From positions 682,001-746,000 of the forward strand of contig OU452199.1 in assembly GCA_911728435.2 (NCBI GenBank): 64,000 nt of DNA, given 5' to 3'. The stretch comes from Apoderus coryli. Taxonomy: Eukaryota > Arthropoda > Insecta > Coleoptera > Attelabidae. Below, piece by piece: positions 54,113 to 64,000 of this stretch. The notes under the pieces are model-generated. The model saw only the letters and a program-made list of their open reading frames with translations. It searched no databases and had not been told where the DNA came from. A program made the position numbers and the translations under genes. Numbering within the stretch: position 1 is the stretch's first letter; every line of letters begins with the position of its first letter.

Positions 54113-54650
54113 TAGAAATCTTATATTATATATGTATCTAGAATGCTAATTAAATCCAGCCGAATACCAAAAAGTGTAACGGGTATGCAGAGTTTTCACG
54201 ATCTACGCATGCTCCTCAGTATCTTATTTTCAGTACAGAGCTGCCATATTTAAAACTATTTTGTCGTTCGCCTTACAGAATTTATGCGACATATCTGTTT
54301 TATAAATAAATCCATATGTTGCGTCATACGAAACTGCTTGACAAAATCAAATAATTAAATGTTATCGGTAAAATTGCATACTGTTTAGTTTTCAGCAATA
54401 TGAACGAAACATTTTTTTCCAAATCTTATTAAATTTAGGAGATTTCGCAACAGCGTCTGTTTTCTCAAATGACGTTTCTCGTAGTGGGAATATCTGTCAG
54501 AGTCGGCTTCACAACAATTTAGATAGGTTTTATAATTGTTATATGGTTTTATTCGTGGTATATTTTAATTGTCGATAGATATACCTATTTGTGATTAAAA
54601 TTGTTTTAAATATTTGTTATTTTGGTTTTAGTTCGTTTATTTAACAAACA

Positions 54651-55299
54651 ATGAGGTGTATAGTGTTGTGGTGTAAAAATGGTCTCATTCCTGGTATTAA
54701 ATATTTTCAGTAAGTTATTGTTTCGGGTTTCTAACAGTCTCAGTTTGAGTCAATATGATACCATTGACATGATACTCATTTTTAGCTTGACAAAAAAAAG
54801 ACATGATGTTTGGATGCGGGCATTGGGATCCTAGTACAGAAAATGTATGTGATGGGAATGTCATATGCAGTAAGCATTTCGCTGCAGAAGATATCATTTG
54901 TAGAGAAGACGGCAAGAGGATCACCCTCGTACCCGATGCAGTTCCCAAACTTTTGTTGAAAAGAAGAGATTATGTAAATGAGAGTGGAAGTTAAATTCTT
55001 AATCGTTTGATATCAAGACACTGGTTACTTAAAAGCAGTCTGTCAAAAATGCATGATATGTATGTCAAGAATATATTTCCTACGTTGTGTAGGTATACAA
55101 AGTTCGTTTGAATTCTGTTGTTAAACTGGATTATACTTAATTATAGAATCCTCCATGAAATTGCTGAGAATAAAAGTTCTACCAACCATGTTTTGTCACA
55201 AAATACTATTGCGAGTAGTACGGATGATATGGAAGTGGTTTACATGGACACGGAAAATATTCGTGAAGTCACTGTTTCTTGCACCCTTCTTTGAAGGCT
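54651..55299 (+). pseudogene. THAP zinc-finger protein gene, frameshifted
   Basis: Exon 54651-54709 encodes MRCIVLWCKNGLIPGIKYF and ends in a GTAAGT donor. After a 76-bp intron, the exon from 54786 encodes LTKKRHDVWMRALG. The frame then slips by one base near 54826-54831 and continues as DPSTENVCDG, ICSKHFAAEDI and DAVPKLLLK. Together these give the THAP C2CH signature (C-x4-C, then C-x2-H), the invariant Trp and the AVP box. A further coding-like stretch (about 55147-55299, LSQNTIASSTDDMEVVYM) may be the next exon. THAP domains bind DNA and occur in host regulators and P-element transposases. The single-base slip makes this a pseudogene unless it is an assembly error. Confidence 0.6.
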
Positions 55300-55691
55300 G
55301 TAGAGAGGTAAGAGGCCTAAGGTGGTTGTATAAACAAACAAATATTATATAATAATAAAATAAATAATTAGAATGCTCAAGTCCTTACGATATTTTCCAG
55401 TATTAGAATTTTTACTTATTTCTCGTTTCTCCTTAGATTTATTATTATTGGGTTGTACCTGTTAGACAATAAAGTATTTAGATATTTAATGTAATTTTTT
55501 ATTTCTTAAATTCCATTTTTTTATTTGAATTACCAAATGGTAAAATTTAATTTTAAATATACCTATAACAGTAATATTACATTTAATCAAAGCCGGTCCT
55601 GTTGAAAAATAAGTTACTGGTGATCATGCGCATTATGGACAGCTCTACACTTTTGGTTACATTTTTGTACTACGGGATTATCATTCTAGAG

Positions 55692-55836
55692 TATATATAT
55701 ATATAAACTGACAATCGTTTTACCACTTCACCAAGACACTTCTTTTAAATCTCGACGCGCGTTTCGCTAACAATGTTAGCATCCTCAGGAGAGAATTAAA
55801 ACTAAACTACTACTAAATATATTACAGCTTATATAC
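55692..55836 (-). mobile_element. Penelope-like element 3' end, separated from its body by nested insertions
   Basis: It begins after a (TA)n run (55692-55704) and ends in TTATATAC. The sequence resumes at 59399 with the same TTATATAC, followed by the Penelope reading frame. The segment contains the hammerhead-like motif. Orientation (minus) agrees with the body at 59399-60709. Confidence 0.6.
55750..55794 (-). ncRNA. Hammerhead ribozyme-like motif
   Basis: Read on the minus strand: stem I strand UCUC, box CUGAGGA, one extra U, stem II GCUAAC/GUUAGC with AUU loop, box GAAAC, a minimal stem III (ACG...CGU), cleavage-type GUC, and the closing stem I strand GAGA. This is the order of a type I hammerhead. 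Penelope-like elements are known carriers of minimal hammerheads. The unpaired U after CUGAGGA departs from the strict consensus. Confidence 0.5.
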
Positions 55837-56137
55837 CATTGTCTTTAAAAGGATAGTCTGTCAGCGCTATGCACCGGCAGGTGCTGGACTCTGGTGGCCA
55901 AACTTTGAAGTACGATTTATGAATGAAAATCAAAATTCTCCTCTTTTACATATTTTGGTAGAGGGGAGCAGGCGCGGGTGAACGACCTTTTCAAACACAG
56001 AAAAGTTCCCCTCTGTTAGTTTATTTCACTCGAACTAGGGTTGCCAGACCAGAAAATTTGATGTAGATGTTTCTCTACAACTAAGGTTGCCAGACCATAC
56101 AATATTGAGGAAGGACAAACAAAAATATTCGTACATA

Positions 56138-56682
56138 AAATTTGTTTGAAAAAGTATTCCGTACTTGGTCTACAAAATCTGCTTTAAAAAGTTGATGAGC
56201 ATAATAACGGGGATACTGTAAAAAATGAGTAGTGAAAAATAGTATTTATTTAAGTAGATGTAGATACAGTACAGGGTGTTCATGAAATGACTACAACGCT
56301 GAACCACAAATTCCTCAACTAAAAATAAGCCAATCGAGGCAAATAGACATGTCATGTTGCTTCGATGTGCTTCTACAGGGCGCTAAAATTCTCAAATTAA
56401 TATCGTTTTTTCTGAATAATTTCTAAACGCCTTTATCGATTTAATTTTGGAATTAAGATTTACTACTATAATTGATGTGTTTTGACGAAAATGTGATCTT
56501 TTGTTAATGCCTAGAAATTTAAAAATGGCTTGTGGTTCGTAAATAAAAGTTTGCATTTTTGTTGTCCCTTGTACAAATGACTTTACTTATTTCTCTGACA
56601 CTAAGCGTTATTATGCACATTAACTTTATATAGCAGATTTTGTAGACCAAGTACGGAATACTTTTTAAAAACAAATTTTCGC
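56138..56682. repeat. Foldback repeat with 50-bp arms inside the TIR element
   Basis: AAGTATTCCGTACTTGGTCT with flanking bases at the left faces AGACCAAGTACGGAATACTT at the right. The interval starts another ACAGGGTGTTC end at 56272 with no clear partner. Confidence 0.7.
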
Positions 56683-58007
56683 TTTGAGTTTGGTCTAAAA
56701 TATCTGCGATATAAAATTAATGTAGTGCCCATTTTTTATAAGGCTGTAAAAAGGGCAAAAAAACAAAAATATCTATATTTACATGGAGAGCTATTCTTTT
56801 CTCAAGAGGGTCAGTTTTTTAACATTTATTCCTTGTCTTATTAAGTATCGGTTTTTAAAAAAAAACAAACAACTTTGTAATTACTAAAGAACATTGTTTA
56901 TTCCATAAACAGTAGAAATTAATAAGGATGTTAGAAAACATACAAAAATAGAGGTATAAATAACAAATAATGTGCATCAGCTAATATATTTTAATGGAGC
57001 GTATTACAAAATCTTTCAGCGACTTTTCTTTTCCATTTCCTACCATTATTCATAATCTCCAACCATAGAGCACTATAATTGAAAACAAATTTCCACACCA
57101 CTCATGACGTATTGCTAATGGCGCGTTACCTTTTTTCAGTCGGTGGTTCGCCAGTAGCCCTATTTCCCACAACTTCAACAAAATTCTATAACAGAAAAAA
57201 AAATATAGTGACAAAGAGTTGTTTTCGGCGACATCTAGCGTTGGAAACTTGCGTCACACTGCCTGCCGATCACCACTGGTGAGTTGTGGATCAACGAAAC
57301 GGCCCGTCTGGTAAAGTCTGAAACAAATTTCCAACATAACTAAAAGACTTGTTACTTATGTAACAAGAAATTCGGAAAAATAATATAGCTGAAGTATAAA
57401 TAACAATTACATTTTTTTTTTTCAACTATATTTTAGATTATTTTATTGGCCTCTGGTGACGTCACTACAGTATCGCAGATAGCAAGACACAACCTGGTCA
57501 TTGTCTTTATAAAAATAAAGACCTGATCTATTATACTGGTCTTGCGGGGGTGGCTATTCTCGTCTTTATACGTCTCAGTCTCAAACACAATTAGATATAA
57601 AAGATTACCTACTTAATCGTTCCAGGAGTGTTCCATCTAGAATGTGCACAAGCGAAGTACGAACACTTCTGTCCAGACATCTATAACAATACATGTTTTT
57701 TGTAAAAATATAAAAACTAAAAACATGAATATAATGGTACCAACTTTTTTACGCAAACACGATATTTTTAGCTTCGTTTTTAGCCAATGAGGCAGACTTA
57801 TTTATTTCTAAAAATAAATCTACATGCTCTTATTACAAAAAATAATATCTGAATACAGGTGTCACGGAAATTATGGGAAATCTCTCAGATATATTTGATA
57901 GAACATAAAAAAATAAGATGACAATGTGTTTACAACATTTATATTTATTGAAATACCAGAGAGATATTCCCTAAAAATGTACCTATAGTTGAAAATTTCT
58001 ATTACTT

Positions 58008-58024
58008 AGGTAGGTAGGTAGGTA
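58008..58024. repeat. (AGGT)n microsatellite
   Basis: Four units of TAGG/AGGT. Confidence 0.8.
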
Positions 58025-58937
58025 TAGAAATTAGAAATCAAATTATAATGAAAATAGATACAAACTCCAGAAAATCCTATCGCTCATTGAAAACTCATTT
58101 GATTATCATTGTAAATTATTTTTTGTGCTATTAAGTATTTTATAAAAAAAATGGATCAGAACTTACCTTTCGGCTTTGTATCTCGTAAAGGGAAATTGCC
58201 TATAATCAACACAAAAAAATTAGCACTATTGTTTTTACTCTTACAATAAGTAACACTGAATTTAAATTTCCACTAAAAAATATTTTTTAACTTTAAAATT
58301 TAAAATCACGCTAAATATTATTTCATAGAGAAAAAGGATACATAATAATGATAATATATATATAGCTATCTCTGTTAGGTATAAAACTTCGTATATTTTT
58401 TTATGTACGAGTAGGACCTACCTTATATCTTATATATTATGTATTTATTTCTTATTTTATTATTAATAGATACAGTGTTGCGACTATGACGACTGAATAT
58501 TATGTGATCGCCTAAATAATGAAGTCAAAGAAACTTTTTTATAATAGATATCGTTAAAACTAAGTTAATAAATGTGGTAAACTCAGATCAAGCAAAATAA
58601 CATTTAATTATATTTTTGAATTATTCGTCACAAAAAAAATAATGTTGGAACCATTTATAAAATGAAAAAGAAGGTAGCATCTGATAATTAAGTGACCGCT
58701 GGCAACATTGTCTATGGCTGGAAGCGAAAGAAAAATACGTGAACTTATTATAAAAGTCCATGTTCAAATCACGACCTGATTGGTCTAAAAACATGGCTCC
58801 CCCACTTTTCCACTAAGATTGCTACACATTTACTATAAACCCAAATTATTGAATGAACGACTTTTTGCGACAACGCCGTCTGGTTTTTTCAGACAGGTAC
58901 TAATCAAGCGCTGACAGACTATGTTTATAAAGACAAT

Positions 58938-59394
58938 AGGGTTATTCTTTCGTACTGAACTAAGTGATCAATCTGAAAATTGTCAGTTCATTCACGATTG
59001 TGCGTATTCTTTCGACATCGGTCACTTCTACCAAACTGATTAAAATTCCTACCCCCCTTGCCGCTTACTGATCAACCTCTAGGTACCTGTTAGTTCGTTC
59101 AGTTAGCAGTTAACCTCTAAAAGTATTGAATATTGAGAGATAATAATTGGAATATGATTTCGAATCAAACCAATAAATTATAAAAGTTTAAAACATGGAT
59201 AATAATATCATGGAAGAAATAATTTTCCAGTTTTCAGAGTAGGTTTGGTTGTTTTCACAAGTTTTCGAGGTTAAGTGAAAGACAATCACAAAAAAGATGA
59301 TCTTTCGGTTTCGCCAAATATTCAGTTCAGTATAATCACATTCAGTTTAATCACATTCACTTGTTCAGATCAATCACTACGAAAGAATAACCCT
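58938..59394. mobile_element. 457-bp MITE with AGGGTTATTCTTTCG ends, TSD AAT
   Basis: AGGGTTATTCTTTCGTA at the left faces TACGAAAGAATAACCCT at the right. AAT flanks both sides (58935-58937, 59395-59397). Removing it and one AAT restores GACAATG, the expected end of the larger element. Confidence 0.8.
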
Positions 59395-59398
59395 AATG

Positions 59399-60709
59399 TT
59401 ATATACTATTCACATACCACAGATACGCGCTCTGATTGGTCGCCGCGCAACCAATGAGAGGGCGGTACATACGTCAACATATATTAATTACTTACATACT
59501 AAAGAATACAAAATACTATTAGGGATTGGACCCTTATCTTTGTTTAGTGCTTTTGAATTATTCTTAATAATTTCCAAACTTTCATAAGCGTCCAAATATT
59601 TCCAATTGCTAACAGATTTCAACAATCTTAAGTTACTAGAATCTACTCTATGATTATTTTCAAACATATGTTCTGCTACACTAGACTTATCTAACCTACC
59701 ATATCTTAAATGAGCAATATGCTCCTTAAATCTAACATTAAGTTTTCTTTTGGTTTCTCCTATATAAACTTTGTCACAATCCTTACAACTGATTTCATAA
59801 ATGCCAGATTTTTCCGTCATCTCTACTTTATCTTTTGGATTGCCCAACAGATTGCCTAGACGTGTACTCGATTGAAAAACAGTTTTAAAGCCAATGTCAC
59901 TAAAAATCTTATTTAAACCGCGTGTAAATTTTGGAAGATAAGGGATCGAAATAAATTTAGAACTATCTTGACTTTCTCGGAAAGTTGTGGCATTATGAAG
60001 TGCATTTTTAAACTTATATTTTCTAATTAATTTATCAACTAAATTGTCATCATAACCATTAACTCTAGCCACCATTTTAATTGTGTTTTTCTCTGTATCG
60101 AAACGGTTTTTATTAAGGGGAAATTTCATTAATCTATGTACAAGAAAATTTAGGCTGGCCATTTTGTGTTGGAAACAATGATTAGAGTCATTGGTTATAT
60201 ACCTGAATGTATTCGTACTTTTTCTATATATGTCACATTCCAATTTATTTTCACTGTTTTTGATTACAAGTGTGTCCAGGAATGGAAGTCTACGATCTTT
60301 TTCTAATTCATAAGTGAATTTGATAGATGAGAAGCAATTATTAAGTTGGGCAACAAAGTTATCAATTGTATCAACACTTGTATCAAAAACAGCAAACACA
60401 TCGTCCACATATCTGATCCAAACTCTGGGAAAATATGAAAAATTGGTTTTCGCGGAGGCTTCAAAATAATTCATAAATAATTCAGCTAAAAAGGGGGATA
60501 AACAGCTACCCATAGCAGTGCCTTCATGTTGTTCATAGAATTCATTATTATATTGGAAAATATTTTGGGACATACAAAGATTTGTAAGTGAAAGATATTC
60601 TTCTATTAATTCGGATGCGACATTATTCTTTGTAAGATAATCTTGAAGATATTCGAGAGTTTTTGGAATAGGGACACTCGGAAACAGAGAAGATACGTCA
60701 AAAGAAACA
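59399..60709 (-). mobile_element. Penelope-like element body (RT plus GIY-YIG), 5' truncated
   Basis: From 60709 down, the frame reads YVSFDVSSLFPSVPIPKTLE, then a 361-codon open stretch 60573-59488. It includes GTAMGSCLSPFLAELFMNYF, RYVDDVFAVF (catalytic YVDD at 55-58), LPFLDTLV, and the GIY-YIG nuclease (SGIYEISCKDCDKVYIGET, about residues 255-300, with the conserved Arg and the KEH). No stop or frame change occurs in the visible part, so it is younger than the copy at 10813. Its 5' edge meets a (TA)n run. Confidence 0.92.
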
Positions 60710-60729
60710 TATATATATATATATATAAT
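60707..60729. repeat. (TA)n run at the Penelope 5' junction
   Basis: About 9 TA units. A matching TA run borders the 3' end at 55692-55704, suggesting insertion into a TA microsatellite. Confidence 0.8.
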
Positions 60730-60769
60730 ATAAGATTTCTGTGGATAGAACGAGAATTTTATCTAAAGG

Positions 60770-60902
60770 TAAAGCGCATCCAGTTCGGCGCAGTTCGCAA
60801 ACAGTCCGTGAGTTCCGAAACAGTTTGTCTCATTTTTCATTTTGTTTTCGCAAACATAACCTTCACTATCACATGTTTATTGTTTATGTTTTGTAAGACC
60901 AC
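60770..60902 (+). promoter_or_regulatory. Probable saxophone 5' leader / core promoter region
   Basis: This 130-bp stretch lies between the Penelope end and the saxophone ATG. It is GC-richer than its surroundings and has an irregular run of AGTTCG / CAGTTCGC / GAGTTCCG words. There is no TATA box. The promoter role is inferred only from position. Confidence 0.3.
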
Positions 60903-62505
60903 ATGGCGGCTTTAGTGAGATTTATAAAAATGCATTTCATATTAAATATATTATTGTTTATCACATTAATTTATGGTAGGTATAAATCTAGCACCAACGT
61001 GTGTATTATAATATTTCAACACATTACTATATTACCTTTAGTCGAAGGAAAGCCCCGTACAGATTACAATATTTATGAAAAAAATGAAAACGTAGTAAGC
61101 GGTGCTTCAGGAAATCTGTCAGTAACGATTGATTCAAAACGATTCAGATGTCATACCTGTGACCCTCCGGAATGTTCACGTTTGGAAGTTTGTAACGATG
61201 CTTTCCACTGTTGGAAAATGAAAGTGCGGGACAGTGCTGGTAGCGGTAAGCAAATATACCTAGTCAAATTCTTTGATATATTTTACAGGCCTAATATTGA
61301 TAGGATTGGAAAGCGTAGCAAGAGGATGCATAAGCAAATTAGAGGATGTTCCGTTAATGTGCAAAACCCCATCTTTGCACTATAGTATACAATGTTGTGC
61401 TAGTGACATGTGCAATGATGGCGAATTTCCTGACTTACCAATGGAATTTATGGAAAGTACTATTATGTCCGTTCCAGTGGTGTTTATATTACATCTGGTA
61501 GCAGCTATAGTAATGTTCGGTACTTTATTTGGTCTCATCTGTATCTTCGCGTCGCGCTGTGTAATACAAACGAATCGTAACGGACGCAGTACAGTTCTGG
61601 ATACATATACGCATGTTGCAAATGAGCTACTTCAACCTACATCTGTTGGTGATAGTACTATAAATGAGTACTTGGATCATAGTATGACTTCAGGTAGTGG
61701 TTCCGGATTGCCGTTGTTTATTCAACGAACATTGGCTAAACAGATTTCTTTAGCGGAATGTGTAGGTGAGTGATTTTTTTGGATCAAGATTAATAAAGTA
61801 ATAACAAAGTATTTTAGTAAAGCCGTAAAACTAGCTTACGATTATTAAAACACAATATTTCTGAATTTATTTATAATTCTGTAACCTTGTGGCTATTCGC
61901 GCTTGGTTTTCGTGAATATATTTTACCAATTCTTTCAAAACAGCCCCAGAATAGGGCCTCATACATATTATATGAGTTGCCTAATTCCAAAAACCGGTAG
62001 CTCGACTTTAACCAGTTTTTCAGGAAATGCGAAAGTTTGATACTAAGTAGGCACTAAATAAGGCTACATAATAGCATTCTTAGGGTATAAATTGATAGGG
62101 AGAAACGTAGTTACTGCAGCAGAAAAATCCTACGTTAAGAGTTTTTTGAAAAATCGGGAAAAACTTGGATTTAGCTACTTTTGAACATTTCTATGGGTGT
62201 AGGAAGATTTGTAGTGGATTTAAGGGTTTTTCAACTGATATAAAAGTTGTTATAGTTGTTATCGATCATTCTTGTGGCTCTAGCAACTAAGTTAGTGCAC
62301 CTAATAATAAAATTCTTGACAAATCCTCAGAAGTATTTACTTTAAATTCACTTTTCATGCTTCCGGTTCTACTTTATTTAACAATTTCAGGTAAAGGTAG
62401 ATACGGTGAAGTGTGGCGTGGAGTTTGGCATGGAAATAACGTTGCAGTGAAAATATTTTTCTCTAGAGATGAGACGAGTTGGAACCGCGAAACTGAAATA
62501 TACAG
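60903..62505 (+). CDS. sax: Saxophone-type TGF-beta/BMP type I receptor, first four coding exons (partial)
   Basis: Exons 60903-60975, 61042-61245, 61289-61765 and 62391-62505 join in phase, giving 289 complete codons. Seen: a hydrophobic signal peptide (1-24); a cysteine-rich ligand-binding domain (about 50-136) ending in the family motif CCASDMCN; a transmembrane helix (153-179); the GS box TSGSGSG (226-232), the phosphorylation segment for type II receptors; and the start of the kinase domain with GKGRYGEV (252-259) and the ATP lysine in VAVK (K272). The string [14 protein letters not shown] and the SRDETSW segment match ALK1/ALK2/saxophone better than thickveins or baboon. The rest of the kinase lies past the right edge. 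The start ATG was chosen because it opens directly into the signal peptide. A Penelope insertion ends about 190 bp upstream. Confidence 0.92.
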
Positions 62506-62689
62506 GTAATTTTGATACGACCGTGTTTTTACATCAATTTTTGTGGATTAATTTGAACGTGATCATTTGATGCAATCAAAATGATTGATTCATGTATTTA
62601 GTTTAGGTATAAATTTAATTCAACCCCAGTTAAAATATAAATAAGGTGCGTCAAAATTAAAAAGAATATTTGGCGTTCTTGTATTATCA

Positions 62690-64000
62690 TTTTTATGTCG
62701 TTCTGTTCAACTGAACATCTTTTTGATGTAGTTCGCTTCAACTAAACGTCGTTTTGTTCAACAGAACGTCTTTCTGATATGATTCTGTTCAACTGAACGT
62801 CTTCTTGATGTCGTTCTGTTCAACTGAACGTCATTTTGATGTCGTTTGTTCAACTGAACTTAGCTTTATGTCGTTCTGTTCAACTGAACATCTTTTTGGT
62901 GTAGTTCGCTTCAACTAAACGTCGTTTTGTTCAACAGAACGTCTTTTTGATATCATTCTGTTCAACTGAACGTGGTTTTGATGTAGTTCGGTCAACTGAA
63001 CGGCGCTTTTATGTCGTTCTATTCAACTGAACGTCGTTTTTATGTCAGTCTGTTCAACTGATCGTTTTTTTATGTCATTCTGTTCAACTGAACGTGGCTT
63101 TGATGTCATTCTGTTCAATAGAACGTAGCTTTGATGTCGTTTTGTTCACCTGAACGACTTTTTGATGTAGTTCGGTCAACTGAACTTTGCTTTTATATCG
63201 TTCTGTTCAACTGAACGTCGTTTTTATGTCAATCTGTTCAACTGATCGTTTTTTATGTCATTCTGTTCAACTGAACGTAGCTTTGATGTCATTCTGTTCA
63301 ATAAAACGTAGTTTTGATGTCGTTTTGTTCAACTGAACGTCGGTTTTATGTCGTTCTGTTCAACTCAACGTAGCTTTGATGTCATTCTGTTCAATTGAAT
63401 GGCTTTTATGTTGTTCTGTTCAACTAAACGTCTTTTTGATGTAGTTCGGTTCTACTGCACGTCGTTCTGTTCAACAGAATGTCTTTTTGATATCATTCTG
63501 TTCAACTGAACGTCTTTTTGATGTAGTTCGGTCAACTGAACGTCGCTTTTATGTCGTTCTGTTCAACTGAACGTCGTTTTTATGTCATTCTGTTCAACTG
63601 ATCGTTTTTTATGTCATTCTGTTGAACTGAACGTAGCTTTGATGTCATTCTGTTCAATAGAAGGTAGCTTTGATGTCGTGTTGTTCAACTGAACGTCGTT
63701 TTTATGTCGTTCTATTCAACTGAACGTATCTTTGATGTCATTCTGTTCAATAGAACGTAGCTTTGATGTCGTTTTGTTCAACTGAACGTCGTTTTTATGT
63801 CATTCTATACAATTGAACGTTGTTTTTATGTTCTGTTCAACAGAATGTCTTTTTGATATCTTTCTGTTCAACTGAACGTAGGTTTGATGTCGTACTGTTC
63901 AACTGAACGTCGTGTTTGTCATTCTGTTCAACTGATCGTTTTTTATGTAATTCTGTTCAACTGAACGTATTTTTGATGTCATTCTGTTCAATAGAACGTA
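62690..64000. repeat. 31-bp minisatellite with GTTCAACTGAAC core, open at right edge
   Basis: About 40 units of TTCTGTTCAACTGAACGT followed by a variable spacer such as CTTTTTGATGTC, CGTTTTTATGTC or AGCTTTGATGTC. The GTTCA/TGAAC arms form a short imperfect palindrome in every unit. It lies in the saxophone intron after exon 4 and continues beyond the window. Confidence 0.95.

Larger units (their letters stand above)
55837..59398. mobile_element. TIR element with 8-bp target duplication, inserted in Penelope
   Basis: The left end CATTGTCTTTAAAAGG...AGTCTGTCAGCGCT is inverted at the right as AAGCGCTGACAGACTATGTT...AAAGACAAT(G). TTATATAC flanks both sides (55829-55836, 59399-59406). A smaller MITE (58938-59394) interrupts the last four bases. 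Inside, 56138-56186 and 56629-56682 are a further inverted pair (AGTATTCCGTACTTGGTC). No transposase was found in the 3.1 kb. Confidence 0.8.

Noticed and set aside
57456..57463. TGACGTCA as a functional CRE
   Set aside because: An isolated 8-mer inside a transposon with no gene start nearby; expected by chance often enough.
1..64000. tRNA, rRNA or CRISPR-like arrays
   Set aside because: No cloverleaf or rRNA segment was recognised, and the regular arrays present are minisatellites of a eukaryotic genome, without spacers or cas genes.

Overview
This is AT-rich animal nuclear DNA, almost certainly from an insect with a large, transposon-swollen genome; a beetle is plausible but not proven. 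The reasons are spliced genes with GT-AG introns, a saxophone-type BMP receptor, dense non-LTR, Penelope, mariner, hAT and Transib relics, and recurrent TACAGGGTG-ended palindromic repeats. There is no bacterial, organellar or viral gene.

Five host loci are readable. (1) A secreted ADAM/ADAMTS-like zinc metalloproteinase on +, from 5317 to 41224. Eleven exons join in frame to 645 residues and include a furin-type site, HEVGHLLGAVHD and a cysteine-rich domain; the 5' exons must lie left of the window. (2) A single-exon Hop2/PSMC3IP meiotic recombination gene on -, 19324-19944, inside intron 3 of the protease gene. (3) A TMEM14 family gene on -, 52894-53274, with a 57-bp intron. (4) A THAP zinc-finger gene on +, about 54651-55299, with a frameshift inside the finger. 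(5) The first four coding exons of saxophone, a type I BMP/activin receptor, on +, 60903-62505; the gene runs off the right edge.

Transposons fill almost everything else, especially protease introns 1 (10.9 kb), 3 (5.3 kb), 5 (11.3 kb), 8 (3.5 kb) and 10 (2.7 kb). They include several non-LTR families, one with a 776-codon uninterrupted RT reading frame at 30546-32876, and two Penelope-like elements with RT and GIY-YIG nuclease. There is also a nearly complete but broken Transib (RAG1-related) transposon at 34558-37459, whose ends carry the heptamer CACAGTG. Many mariner/Tc1 fragments, a P-element-like C-terminus and a PIF/Harbinger fragment are present. Several long palindromic (foldback) elements interrupt and nest in each other.

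The most informative structures are four. The Transib element has RSS-like termini and a 5-bp target duplication. An RT element is bounded by inverted arms of a 21-bp minisatellite. A Penelope copy inserted into one arm of a 1.9-kb palindrome. A three-layer nest (microsatellite, then Penelope, then an element with an 8-bp target duplication, then a MITE) ends about 190 bp upstream of the saxophone start codon. I found no undescribed multi-gene system; the unusual content is in transposon architecture.
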